A program made the translations under genes and the position numbers. Of a stretch of DNA of 64,000 nt, positions 11,641 to 23,160 are shown one piece after another. How positions within the stretch are numbered: position 1 is the first letter of the stretch; every line of letters starts with the position of its first letter. Under the pieces are notes generated by a model that saw only the letters and a list, made by a program, of their open reading frames with translations, made no database searches and was not told the DNA's origin. This DNA is from Populus alba (lineage: Eukaryota; Streptophyta; Magnoliopsida; Malpighiales; Salicaceae). The stretch spans positions 689,501 through 753,500 of the forward strand of contig NC_133289.1 of NCBI RefSeq assembly GCF_005239225.2. The letters are read 5' to 3'.

Positions 11641-11839
11641 AAGACTCATTGACCATTCAGTACCACTCATTTACATTTCATGGATAATGTAATACTTACA
11701 AACGCAAGCATGACAAAGAAGATAGATAGCAGATGAAGACAAAATATTTTAAATGATTGATAAGTTTTAAATTTTCTTGATATATTGGAGATGATTTTAT
11801 TGAAGAGAGTATTAAGAATATAAGCCCCAGTATGATGTT

Positions 11840-12005
11840 ATGTTTCAAGTGGGTTGGGTAAAATTTGAATTTTTTTATTTTAAAATTAATTTTTTATATT
11901 TTTTAATTGTTTTAATGTGTTAATATTAAAAATAATTTTTTAAAAATAAAAAAAAAATATTATTTTAATTTATTTTTAAGTGAAAAACATTTTAAAATAT
12001 AACTA
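11840..12005. repeat. AT-rich dispersed repeat
   Basis: The core gttttaatgtgttaatatta followed by aaataatttttt and tattattttaatt recurs, in either orientation, at about 13318-13520, 26100-26320, 37100-37290, 37490-37640, 48705-48935 and 58440-58550. No coding capacity; probably an old MITE family. Confidence 0.5.
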
Positions 12006-12103
12006 CTACTATACTCTCGAATATAAAATAAAATTAAAAATTCATAGCACTAACATCGCCATCCCACAAGAACCTAAACATGTCAAGATTAACATGGTAA
12101 ACA

Positions 12104-13156
12104 ACCTCTTCAAGCCTTGTTTGCTGACAAAACACTAACCAAGGTTTCAAATGCCACAAATGAAGATTCACCTTCCAACAAAGCTTTCCTTTCAATTTCA
12201 CTCATTGCTTTGACCTTGCTTTTTACCTCACTAGAACCTTCAATCACATCTTTCACAGCTTTTGCTATTTTGTCTGCCTTCTACACATCACTAGCATCCT
12301 TTCTATAGTCCTCAAGAACCTTTGTCTACTTTGCTAGAACCCAAGTGCAATCTCTTTCACTTGCGGTTCACTCAAGCTCCCCTGACTTCCAAAGCGCAAG
12401 AACACCACAAGAATCAAGAAACTTCATGATCTCATCACGTTGGTTCCCATCAGCTACTGGACTGTTGCCCTTGTGATAAACCACTGGCCCCACAGTGTAC
12501 ACTTGCCTCACCATCAAGATAGTCAACAGCATATATAGGATTCTACTTCACCAAATGTATTCACAATAATACCCTTTACCTCCTTGAATTTTCTAGCATG
12601 GCCCACAAAAGTTGAGTACCCTCCATCATGGAACACCAAACTTGGCAAAACCTTGGAGGGAATGGGTTCATGTAACCAGGGATGATAGAGTCAGGATCAG
12701 TTGGTTGAAGGTGATCCCTCCCTTGTCAAACTTATCAGGAAGGTAAAGCATAGAACCGAGAAAAGCAGCACCAGAAGCCAAGAAAATATAGCAAATCAAG
12801 AACCAAACCAGGTGACTTGTTGGACAAAGCATCGTTGAAAATTGCATCCTTAACATGGTCTCTATGATCAGCAACGAAAATTGAAACAAAATGTTCAGGA
12901 CAAGCTAGAACATCTTCTAGGGGTGGTGGGGTCACAGAAGGAAGACCTAGGAATTGAAACTCAGGATGAGATGCATTGAAGTTTCTCAACATATGTCGCA
13001 GCATTATGTGCAAATGGTGGTGACATAAGAAGCATTGTGGTGGAGAAACTTTCATCTCTTTCAAGCAAACGTTTTGCAAACTCCATGACTGATCATACAA
13101 GGTGATCAATCCCTGGTGATGGGACAAAGACCAGGGCTTAATTTCTTGGGTGCCAT
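12104..13156 (-). pseudogene. UDP-glycosyltransferase (UGT71-like) pseudogene lacking the PSPG box
   Basis: On the minus strand the sequence follows the intact UGT at 15394-16854 from start codon (ATG at 13156) to C-terminus. Recognisable blocks are MAPKK, VFVPSPGIDHL, the SGAAFLGSMLYL block near 12750 and the C-terminal helix (12117-12270). Lesions: a frameshift within the first dozen codons, a stop soon after the His-containing loop, more frame breaks through the middle, and a deletion near 12290-12320. That deletion corresponds to about 340 bp of the intact gene (15575-15915) and removes the whole 44-residue donor-sugar (PSPG) box. Even a repaired frame could not bind UDP-sugar. It lies 2.2 kb downstream of the intact paralogue in the same orientation, as expected for a decayed tandem duplicate. 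Confidence 0.85.
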
Positions 13157-14816
13157 TTTTGGAGGATATGTAAGGTTTTTTACTCCTTTGTGCTCTTTGG
13201 TGGACAAACAATTTGGGACTGAGTTATAATAGATGCTAGATCTAGTGGGAATTCAATGCTCCTTTACTCTGAATAATGTTTGAGAATATATTGATTTCCA
13301 CATATTGAGTGTTGCCAGTTGTTTGAGATTGTAATTTTAGTTGTTATTTAAATAATTTTTTGTGTTAAAATATATGTTAATTATTTTTTTTATTTTTTAA
13401 AAATTATTTTTAACATTAATACATCAAAATAATTTAAAAACATTAAAAATATATTAATTCAAAATAAATAAAAATAATTGAAAGTTTTATAAAAATAATT
13501 TTAAAATACAGAAACAAATAACTCTAAAAAAAATATTAAGTACCTACTAAGATTTTAATTAATTTTTTCTTTACAATAATTATAGCGAGGACTGTTTTTT
13601 CCGACAAAAATTCATGGGGAACCAAGAAGAAGTCAAAAGATGTCGTCCTCACTTCGAAGGAAATACATTGTTGAAAGAGTCCTATTTTCAAAAAAAAAAA
13701 TCATTTTTTTTAAAAACAAATTACATTTTAATTAACATATAGATGCGGTAAATAAAATATAGTGAATTGTATATTTTAAAAACGTTAATGATTGGTTGAG
13801 ATTGGAGATATGAAAATTTTGTACAATTTATTTGTATTTATATTTTTTGTGTAATGGAAAATATACCTAAGATAATTTAATGGAAACTTATAATGACATA
13901 AAAATCTTGTCATTATCCTAAATTAGAAGAAGAATCAATGAATTTCCTTATAATAAAAATTAGGCGACATTTAAACTTTCTCTCTTTCTCTGTTTTTTTT
14001 TTCTTTAAAAAAATTCTATTTGTGATTTTACTATGTTCAATGAAAAAGAAATATTTGAATTTTTATTCTATTTCAAGATATCTATTTCTATTTATTATAT
14101 TTGAAGATGTCTATTTCTAAAATTAGATTAATCATAGATATTTTTTAATTAGATTTCAAGTCAAATTTAATAATATTTATATTTTATCTATTATTAATTT
14201 AAAAATAACTATTAAAAGGAAACAAAAACCTCATCTATTCAAATTGGTTTTATATATTCAATATCTATTGGGTTTGAATAAATTATTATTTTTATTAGTT
14301 ATTATCTCGAGTCAGAAAAGATATATAAGACACATCCATGTTTTTATATTTTAAAAAAATATAAATTCACTCAAAAAAAATTAAAAATATATTTATTTTA
14401 TATATTTTATAATCAAATATGTTTTGTCTCTTTTACATTTATCATTTTTATTTCATGATATTAACCAAAATCAACCATGAACTTTCTCTTGCCATTAATG
14501 TCACCGACAAAAATAAAATTGAATGGTTTATCATGCAAGAAAATTCGAGAAATGCATTCCTTGGTATTTGTGTCGAATTGAGAGTGTTTGGAAATATTAG
14601 TTAAAGCTGTGGTTTTTTAAAAATTTTAAAATATTGTTTTATATTAAAAATTATTTGTGTATATTTTGAGAACAGTAGGTCACCTCACATGCAGTGCTCT
14701 TTGGCATTTAGCAAACATTTGATCTGAACGTACTCAGTGGTTGGGGTGATCAATGCTAGCACTGAGTACCTTTAGTACTTTTTGTTTGTTTGTTTGTTCA
14801 TAAAGAAGACACAGGT
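13157..14816. other. intergenic between UGT copies
   Basis: Very AT-rich. It includes a dispersed AT-rich repeat at about 13318-13520 and T/A homopolymers; no gene seen. Confidence 0.4.
13318..13520. repeat. AT-rich dispersed repeat
   Basis: Contains tattttttaaaaattatttt, acatcaaaataattt and aaaacattaaaaatatatta, the inverse orientation of the family described at 11840-12005. Confidence 0.5.
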
Positions 14817-15056
14817 TGCAGCAGGATCATATTTCTTTTTTTTTTTTTTTTTATTTACGTTGGTGTCCGGACCAGCTTGCGCGCACCACAACTAATCTCA
14901 CGACTCACTGAATATCCTGCAAATCCAATGAGCATGTAAAGCACCGCAGGGGTGACAGGCGTGCACGATGAGGTTTGAACCCATGATGCAGAGGAAAGGA
15001 ACAAGTCCCTTCAACCGCTGAGCCAAGACCTCAAATGCAGCAGGATCATATTTCTT
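14817..15056 (-). mobile_element. tRNA-derived SINE with 21-bp target-site duplication
   Basis: Body 14838-15035 (198 bp), oriented on the minus strand. The head carries RNA polymerase III boxes: A box TGGCTCAGCGGTT (plus 15013-15025) and B box GGTTCAAACC (plus 14972-14981). The tail is a poly(A) of about 16 (plus-strand T run from 14836). Direct repeats of 21 bp, starting tgcagcagga, flank it perfectly at 14817-14837 and 15036-15056. The intact duplication and tail mean a fairly recent LINE-mediated insertion. tRNA-derived SINEs are known in Salicaceae; the family was not identified here. Confidence 0.9.
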
Positions 15057-15393
15057 GATTCGAGTGTTGTTTGTTTTAGTTTTTATGCCTGAGATTGGAT
15101 ATAATTTATTTATGTATAAAATTCAATCATAAAAAAATATAATTTTTTATTTTTTATAGTTTTTTTTAGTGGATTTTATATCTAAATCTCAACCTCTAAT
15201 AAAATCCGAGAGTTACCCCTACAAATTATCCATGCTACCAGAGAAAAAACAGAAAAGGGATGGCCTTTCTACAAGGCCTCCGCTTAATTAAGAGACTAAT
15301 GCATACAAAATCAGAACACAATACTGTAACTTACTATGAAAATGAGATTAAACCATAATAGGAAGTGATGATCATTGATGAAAATTAAGCTCT
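15057..15393. other. 3' flank of the UGT gene
   Basis: AT-rich, no gene; probably holds the 3' UTR of the minus-strand UGT. Confidence 0.4.
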
Positions 15394-16854
15394 TCAAGGC
15401 TTGTTTTCTAACCATTGATCAATCAACTTTCCTAAAGCAACATATGAAGATCCACCCTCCTCCACAGCTTTCTGGGCCATTTCACTGGTTGCTTTGGCCT
15501 TGTTTCTAAGTTCACCTCCTTGCTCCATCATGGTTTTCACAGCTTTTGTTATGTCCTCTGCCTTGACAAAATCTGTGGGACAATCTCTCCTAAAATCCAA
15601 AGTCAATTCCACTGGTAATCCCAAGTCCTTCACCAGCTGAAATGCGTTGATATGTTGCTCACCATATAATGGCCAGGTTATGATAGGCACACCATACCAT
15701 AAGGTCTCCAAAGTTGAGTTCCATCCACAGTGTGACACAAAAGCACCTACTGCTCTATGTGCCAAGATTTCTACTTGAGGTGCCCATCCACATAGCATGC
15801 CAATATTTTTAGTCCTTTCCAAGAATCCCTCTGGCAAGATTTCTCCATAGTTGTCAAAATAACTAGCATGCATCTGCCCCTTGGAGGGTTTCAATCCAAT
15901 GGACCATAAGAATCGGCGTCCACTCTTCTCGAGCCCGATTGCAATCTCTTTCAGCTGAGCCTCATCAAAGCCTCCTCCACTTCCAAAGCACAAAAACACC
16001 ACTGATTTTTCAGGTTGATCACCAAGCCATTTGATGATCTCGTCACGCTTAACAGCATCTGATCCTGACAAACTCTTTCCCCTGTGATCAATCACTGGCC
16101 CGACATTGAAAATTGGTGGTATATCATCTCTAGCCAAAAGAGCATGAACTACATGAGACTCAACCTCTGAAAATGTGTTAATAATGATGCCATTGGCATC
16201 TTTGAACTTCCTTCCATGGTATGCAAATGTTTCATATCCCTTATCGTTGTGCAGTAACGGCAAAACACGGTAAGGCACAGGATTTGCATAGAAAGGGATG
16301 ATATAGTCAGGGTCAGTAGATCTAAACTTAGGCTGGCCATACTCTTCCCTGTCTGAAAGGTAAAACATCAAGCCAAGAAAGGCAGCACCAGAAGTGAAAA
16401 AAACATGAGAAGGGACCCCAAGTTCTCTTGCAACATCAATAAAGGCAGTGCAAAACAAATCAAAAACAACACTAGCAATGGGAGCAGGGTTATTGGCCAT
16501 CACTTGGCTAACGATAGCATCTCTTACAATGGTTTTGTGATCATTGATGTAACTACTAAAAGCATGTTCAGTGCTCACAGCTAAAGCTTCTGCAGAAGGT
16601 GGAGCTATGGTCTCAGGAAGGGCGATGAACTTGATTTGTGTATGGGCTGAGGCAAGTGATTCGATGTACTTGCTTATGCTCTCAGCATGTGGATTGTTGA
16701 TGACAAGCATGGTTATCAAGAAACTGTCATTTCTATCAAGAACCAGCTTTGCAAACTGAGCAGTTGATACAAGGTGGCCAACTCCAGGTGAAGGGATGAA
16801 CACTAGCTGTGCTTTCTTCATTTTGGAGGTTTTGTGGTGATTTTGTGATGCCAA
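15394..16854 (-). CDS. UDP-glycosyltransferase, UGT71-like (family 1 GT)
   Basis: Intronless 486-aa enzyme, a normal length for plant family 1 glycosyltransferases. These transfer a sugar from UDP-sugar to small acceptors such as phenolics, terpenoids or hormones in the cytosol. Seen: N-terminal acceptor domain with IPSPGVGHLVS and catalytic His27; partner Asp132 in VVFDLFC; FCFGSGG-like loop (289-295); and the full 44-residue PSPG box at 357-400, from WAPQ to the closing GEQ, including HCGWNS. The final Gln400 is usually linked to UDP-glucose preference. UGT71 placement rests on the MKKAQLVFIPSPGVGHL start and overall feel, not on a search. The acceptor is unknown. The next gene downstream is a broken relative (12104-13156), so the pair is a decayed tandem duplicate. 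The first Met is used as start; Met12 is an alternative. Confidence 0.92.
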   Translation of the reverse strand: MASQNHHKTSKMKKAQLVFIPSPGVGHLVSTAQFAKLVLDRNDSFLITMLVINNPHAESISKYIESLASAHTQIKFIALPETIAPPSAEALAVSTEHAFSSYINDHKTIVRDAIVSQVMANNPAPIASVVFDLFCTAFIDVARELGVPSHVFFTSGAAFLGLMFYLSDREEYGQPKFRSTDPDYIIPFYANPVPYRVLPLLHNDKGYETFAYHGRKFKDANGIIINTFSEVESHVVHALLARDDIPPIFNVGPVIDHRGKSLSGSDAVKRDEIIKWLGDQPEKSVVFLCFGSGGGFDEAQLKEIAIGLEKSGRRFLWSIGLKPSKGQMHASYFDNYGEILPEGFLERTKNIGMLCGWAPQVEILAHRAVGAFVSHCGWNSTLETLWYGVPIITWPLYGEQHINAFQLVKDLGLPVELTLDFRRDCPTDFVKAEDITKAVKTMMEQGGELRNKAKATSEMAQKAVEEGGSSYVALGKLIDQWLENKP

Positions 16855-18378
16855 CTTATTGATTTGCTGGAGTGATCCACGCTTGCCTTATAATGGCTCA
16901 ATATCAAAGCCACAAACCATCACGTGCCACAGTGCTAGTAGTACATAATGACAATATATTATTTTATCTTAGAAAAAAAAAAAAAAAACTCCGAAAAACC
17001 TTATCTCGAATTGCTGCTTCGAATTTTTCCCACCATCAGATGAGGGTCATATGACGGTGGAAACGAATTCGAGGAAGATATCTAAGCAGCTAAAATTATG
17101 AAATATATATTACAGTACTTGTAAAGTATATAAGAAAAACGAATCCAATTTAGAAACATAAAAATGTGTTCAAGATCAGAAGCTAAGATGCCGAGAGAGG
17201 TACGATAAGGGTTGATTAGTTGATAGTTACATTTGTGGTATTTGGTGACTAAGGTTTGGCCGGAAGTGGGAATGCTACATGATATTTCAGAAAGAAAATC
17301 TTGCCCATCAATGTGGAGGTGGTAATTGTTTGGTCCCCCTTTATCTTTGTGGAGAGGAATAAAAGAGGGCCAATAATTCAAAGAAAAACACATAAGTATG
17401 GTAGCGGTAGTGGATAAATAAATTCTAGAATCCTAATAAATTATTTATTGATTCAGCTAGTGTATAAATTGATATAAAAATAAAATGTTTTATTATTTCG
17501 GGATGAAAAAGACGACGATGGTGAAAAACAAAGAAGACATTCCTTGAGCTTGCAGAAATTCATCCTAAAACTTTGAAATGATTTTTCTTCTCTTTTCAAC
17601 CAAACATTTTTTTTTTTTTTTTGTATCATCTCATGTATAATATTTTGTATTTTATACAATATTATACATAAAATAAACATCCTTTTAATCGGAAAAAATG
17701 ATTAATAGTGTAAAAGTTGATCTCATAGAGGTGTAAGATGTTGGAAAATATCACCATAGAGACCGATTGGTTTTATAGTAAAACTCTCATAAGACTCCAA
17801 TACCAATTCTATACCTCCAAAGAGAAGTTGAGAGCAAGAGAAACCTAAGAATATTGTTTTTCATGACATTACTACCAGACGAACTGGGCAACAATCAACA
17901 AACCAGAGCGCCTGCATATCCACGTACTCAGTTTTGAGCCCTACAGAGCAAAGACGAACACAACGCAGGACAACCAAACCATAGTCACTATCTGAATCAC
18001 CCAAGTAAATCATAACCGAGTGATTTCCCGCACCAACAAGGCAAGGAGTGATACTTAAACTGTTTTACTTGAGCATTTGTAAGCAATCTACAACTCGGGG
18101 AAAGTATTGAGTATTTAAGTTTCCTGCTGCAATAGATGGATAGTTTTTAGTAACAAAACTGTTCATTCCTTCAACGATATGAAACAGCAAAACTACAGCC
18201 TTGTTTTCTATGAAACTTCGTATTTTGCTAAGCTTTGTAAATCAGACAGGTGCCAATCAAACAACAATGCCATCTCATCTGATCTTCCGACAACCATTTA
18301 CAGAAGGGAAAACTCTTGTTACTTGCACCTAAAAACAGTATGATGATGGAGCAACAATAGGACTTCTAACCTCCAATG
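16855..18378. other. intergenic between UGT and USP39 genes
   Basis: A possible TATA (ttataagg, minus) lies about 35 bp above the UGT start. From about 18050 to 18378 the sequence is less AT-rich and probably is 3' UTR of the USP39 gene. The patch at 17880-18060 reads partly open on the minus strand but I do not recognise it. Confidence 0.35.
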
Positions 18379-21300
18379 CTACTGCTGCTGCTCATATATC
18401 TGCACATATGCCTCAGAGAGCGCAACCATCTGAGGAAGGGTTTCAGAAACATGCAGATCCTGCATCTCATACCTGCACAGCATTGATCGTCAGATATGTT
18501 ATATAATTACTACTTTCATTCACAACCATACCAGTGGATTAGAAATAGAATTACCATAGCTCTTCTGACTTCCGCTGCACAAAAACCCTGTAGAACCCCT
18601 CATTAGGCTTTCCATCATGGACAATGTTCGCAATCAAATCATACTTCGAGCGCAATCTCTCATTTTCTTTAGGCATTGGCAAAGGAATAAAATCTTTCAA
18701 TTCCAAGTTCTTCACAGGAAAGTTGACTGTAACGATAACAACAATTAGCAATGGATAATGCAAAACCAAACCAAGTTCTAGGTTAAATTCACTGTTAGTG
18801 TCCAGGATTACCCAAGGTGGGATTCTTCTCGATGAAAAAGTTGTTCTTTTTAAATCGCTGCATATGTAGTATTAAATATCGTGGCAATCTGGTGACACGA
18901 TATTTCATCCGGGCAACACGAGGACGAACAACTTCAGTCACAGTATCACCATCAAATTTCTTCAGTATATTGAACAGAGGAACCTGAAACAATAGCATAA
19001 GTAAAAAATGTCTTCACCAAGAAGAGGAAAATCACAAGTGGAATTTAGTCAATTTACGCAAAAGGAAAAAAAAGTCCAGTATAAATAAGCCCAAAGACAC
19101 AGCCCGCATTTCTGGGTCACATGTGATCATCACATACACACAAATATAAACTGTAAATCCAAACTTGAATACTGCAGTTAATTCAGCTTTCATCTAAAGC
19201 CCAATTCAATAAGGTTTTAATTTAACCAATTGAGCAAAATATAGACTTGCATGGCAACCAACAAAAGCACTAAACTAGGAGTTGAAGCGAGAATAGAAAT
19301 TAGCACTTCTTCTCAACAGATGAATAAAACAAAAGAAACTGAAGAATAGAAAACTGAATTATGTTCTATCCCATGGTCAATAGCAAACCCTTGATTGCCA
19401 GGGATAATGGAGGCATGAGCTAGGACTTTTCACTTATTTATAGATCTGGCAAAAAGAATCAACCAAATGTTTCTCTACCCAAAGCAGCAGTGTCTAAATT
19501 CACTTCTATGGATCTAACCAAGCATCTGTTTTTTTTTTTTTAATCATTTCATTGGGTAAAGGCATTAAACATGATGCAGTGCTTAAGGCAGAATCTCAAT
19601 AACACCAAAGATATTGCAGGATAAAGCCAACTAGCGCACTAGCTCAGCTAGAGAGTGTTTTGGCATCACCTCTTTAAAAAGATATAGATCAAGTTATTAA
19701 TATTTTCAGGCTAGCTAACACATAATGCATAATTACCTGAGGTATTATATTCTTCTCCATTACATCTTTAAACAGAGGAGGTGGTGGCAAATCCAGTCCA
19801 AGCATTAAGAATTGCATTCCAGAAGTTTCCGTGAAAATATCATGTTTAGTTCCACCATCAGTAATTCTTTGATCAGAATTTTGATCATCAGCATTTTGTT
19901 TCTTCTCAGTGATAGCTTTGTTAGGACTCTCTTTAATAACCTCCAACTCACCCTGCCAAGTCAAGTTTAGATAAGCACCACTGAGATAAATAATATTAGC
20001 AAGCAAACTGTATAACAGATTAGAAAGTATTGGAACAGTAGCTAGCACCTGAAAGCACTCATAAATGATACTGTTATTTTTCTTTGAAGTTCTAAGATTT
20101 GCATGCAGGGTATTAAGAAGCCATGCCATGAACTCCACAGGATCAGACTGTTGTCCTATTCGAAACCGTTTCTTACTAACTTTCATAACTGCCTGGAGAA
20201 ATTCATGTGGACTCACCTGAAAATTCCCAAGAAAATGGATAAGAAAATTAAATGAGGAAACACAAGTTGAACATTGGAAAACCATAACTTCATAGAAATA
20301 ACCAAAGGATCAAACCTGTCCTTTAAAGTTCCGAGCATGCCATATTTTACGCATGAGTTCTCCAAAGCGTTGAACAAGAGGAGACTTACAATGCTGATAG
20401 TTTTCAGGGATAAGGAAGAAATTCCTTAAGGGTGTAACTCTCATTAGAGACTGAATTGTTACATTCACAAAATCAGTTTCCTTGATGTTATTCAGACCCA
20501 CCTGAAGGTTAAAATCAAGCAACATAGTTAACAATGTAAAAGGCCCAAAATCTGCATCTTATTGCAAAACTAAGTTGTATCCTGAGGGGAGATGGTTACC
20601 ATTCCAGGAAGGTAATCAGACCCATCAAGTGCCCTGGACCATTGCCTGTTTTTGTCAATCTGTCCAACTTGATCCCTGGTAAATCTGCATGGATGATGCG
20701 AAGTTCCTGAAAGTTAGTAAATTTATGTAATAGAATTGAAAGGAAATGAAATCAATAACACTGGAGACAGACGGGAGACAAGGATAATGGGGTTTGTAAC
20801 AAGTCAACCCTCAAAGATCAAGAACACACTAGCTATGAGGAGACTCAAAATATTCAACTTTTATTCATCCATGTCTACCAAAAGGCTATTCCCTTCAAAT
20901 ATAAACTAGGAAAAAATAAAATTAACCAAGGAAATATCTATTTTCCCAAAAAAGCTCCAACATCAAATAATAACATAAACCCTGAGGCCAAAGAAAATGT
21001 ATAATGCACCACACACACACTGAGAGCATGAGAGAGAGACCTTGGATTGAGAACATGTCGTATGTCATCAAGTGATGGGTCAATAATCTCATATCCATCA
21101 GGAAGACAATAAACCTTCTCTGTCCTAAGATTGATGTACACATGGTGTCCTGCTTCAAGACTATGAGTATAAGCATGGGATTTCTTCCCTCTTCCTTGGT
21201 AATACTTCCCACAAACTAAACATGCATACACATTCAAATTCGACAGAGAAACAGAGCAAAATTTCTCGAAATCAAAATCCAACACCTGCAAAACCCAAAA

Positions 21301-22221
21301 AAAAATAATCATCAAAACCATATTTTAAGCATGCAAACACATAAACATAGATAAACCAAAACCCATATATATCATCCAAATAAATGTCTCCTTCAAATAT
21401 TTATTTAAACAAACATGAACATGACTGCACAAAAAGAAGCCATGTATGTTTTATGGGGGGAAAAGCACCTTTTTAATACGTTTATGTAGACAAAGAACTA
21501 CACAAACAAGATCCCAAATATATCAACCCAAAAAATGCATCCTAAGCATATCCATGTACACACACGAACACACAATTACACAAACAAAAAGCCACGTATA
21601 TCAACCAGAAAAATGAATCAGATAACACACTTTTGCCTACAAACTACAAAATAACTACACAAATTATCCAACAAAATGCATCCTTCCACACATTTAAATA
21701 CACAAACACACACATAAACTAACAAAACCACATATATCATCCAAGAAAACACATATTTAACACATTTATGCACAACAACATACATGTAACCTCATGTAAA
21801 CAAAAATCCATGTTATCTCCTAGATAACACAATTTACTACATATAAACCCGCACATAAAATATTCACAAAAGATGCAATCTTTACCTGTCGATTAACAGT
21901 ATCCAAATACGGGCAATCTTCACGAGGCTCAAATTGACTCTTCCTCCTTTCCAAACTATCCCCTTGTCCATACACATCCTCTTCCTCCTCCTCATCCTCA
22001 CCATTCTCCGCCGCAACAACTTGTGTATTACTCCCCTCCACCCCAACACCATTAATTGTTTTCCCCCTTTCGAAGTCCTCGTCTTCATCATCCACATCAT
22101 TGTAAGGGACAAGTGGGTTTCCAATACCAGAAGCTGAGGACTGCTCATCCACTCTCTGCCTCTTTAAAACACTTCCACTTTCTTCACTCCCCATATCATC
22201 TTCTTCTCTCTTGTTTTTCAT
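18379..22221 (-). CDS. USP39/SAD1-type tri-snRNP protein (inactive ubiquitin-specific protease)
   Basis: Nine exons, all GT-AG: 22221-21886, 21285-21041, 20684-20600, 20501-20316, 20216-20049, 19952-19737, 18983-18812, 18726-18555, 18472-18379. They sum to 1674 nt, giving 557 aa and a stop, close to animal USP39 (about 565). The family helps assemble the U4/U6.U5 tri-snRNP for pre-mRNA splicing in the nucleus. Seen: an acidic, low-complexity N-terminus (1-95); a ZnF-UBP domain (about 100-190) with Cys103, Cys122, Cys134, Cys137 and the His149/His153 region; and a UCH-like domain from 223. The protease Cys is replaced (GLNNIKETDFVN, Asp232) and the His-box residue is Phe514, so it should be catalytically dead, as the family is. 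I chose the ATG at 22221 because a longer frame above it has no ATG. Confidence 0.93.
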
Positions 22222-23127
22222 TATATTTTCTTCCTTCACTGTTATAACACGTTGAAAACAAAAGACAAGCTCAGTTTATGCAGATTTAATCAAATCTCAA
22301 GCTCTAAAACATCAAAATCAAAACTTTAATCAATAAAAATAACATTTCAAGATAAACAACAAAAGGGGTTTCGAGAAAACAACTAACCTTTGATTCAGTG
22401 ATCTTGAGAAGAACCCCAAATGTTTCCGATGTCTAGACTACTGAAAGAGCTTAAGCTGACTTCAGGAAAAACGACTTGTCGTTTCTTACCTTTTGAGTCC
22501 CACTTCTACCCTTGCCTGATTCCTAAATATATTAACAGTGGTAATTAATTTTAAGGATCGCTTTATTTTTACTTGTCTAGAATTAATAAACGAAAAGCTT
22601 ACGAAAATCTATTGGGAGTTTGATAAACTTACCTTTAAATAAATTATTATAATTTTTTATTTATGATAAAAGAATTTTCAAATTTATTTACACATCAATT
22701 AAAAGTGATTTTTTTTAAATAACTTTTTTTAAAAAAATCAATGAACATGTTATTGGCTTTTTGAAAAGCCACTATTAATAATATAAATTTTTATATTTAA
22801 TGATAAACAATATACTATCCAGACTAGATTGAGTTTTAACGAAGATTAAATATTTTTTTAAAAAATTAGAAAATAAAAAATAAAAATAACCAAATGATAC
22901 ATCAGAACAATGTTTTTCCAAAAGTCATTATTTTGCATTATTGATAAGATCGATGCACACAAAATTCACACTATATCTCACATGTAAATGAGTGTGTTAA
23001 GAAGGGCATTTTTCGCATGATTTGGGTATTTTCTATTCATTGTAATTTGGTTTTTCATATATATTATAGTTATCAAACACTATTTAGATCATCATGGCCC
23101 ATGCATATTTTAAAAGTAGAAGATAAA

Positions 23128-23160
<33 letters not shown>

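Larger units (their letters stand above)
8859..12103. other. long intergenic region
   Basis: AT-rich; no gene supported. It holds an AT-rich dispersed repeat (about 11840-12005), a (GT)10 run, and A/T homopolymers near 10280, 10480, 10620, 10770 and 10935. The stretch 11170-11350 resembles the degenerate ggttaa/gactcaa repeat debris seen elsewhere. Confidence 0.4.

Noticed and set aside
14838..15035. tRNA gene
   Set aside because: A and B boxes are present but no cloverleaf; poly(A) tail and target duplications show a SINE.
17082..17393. 103-aa frame on the minus strand
   Set aside because: No motif or paralogue, and no promoter signals that I could support.
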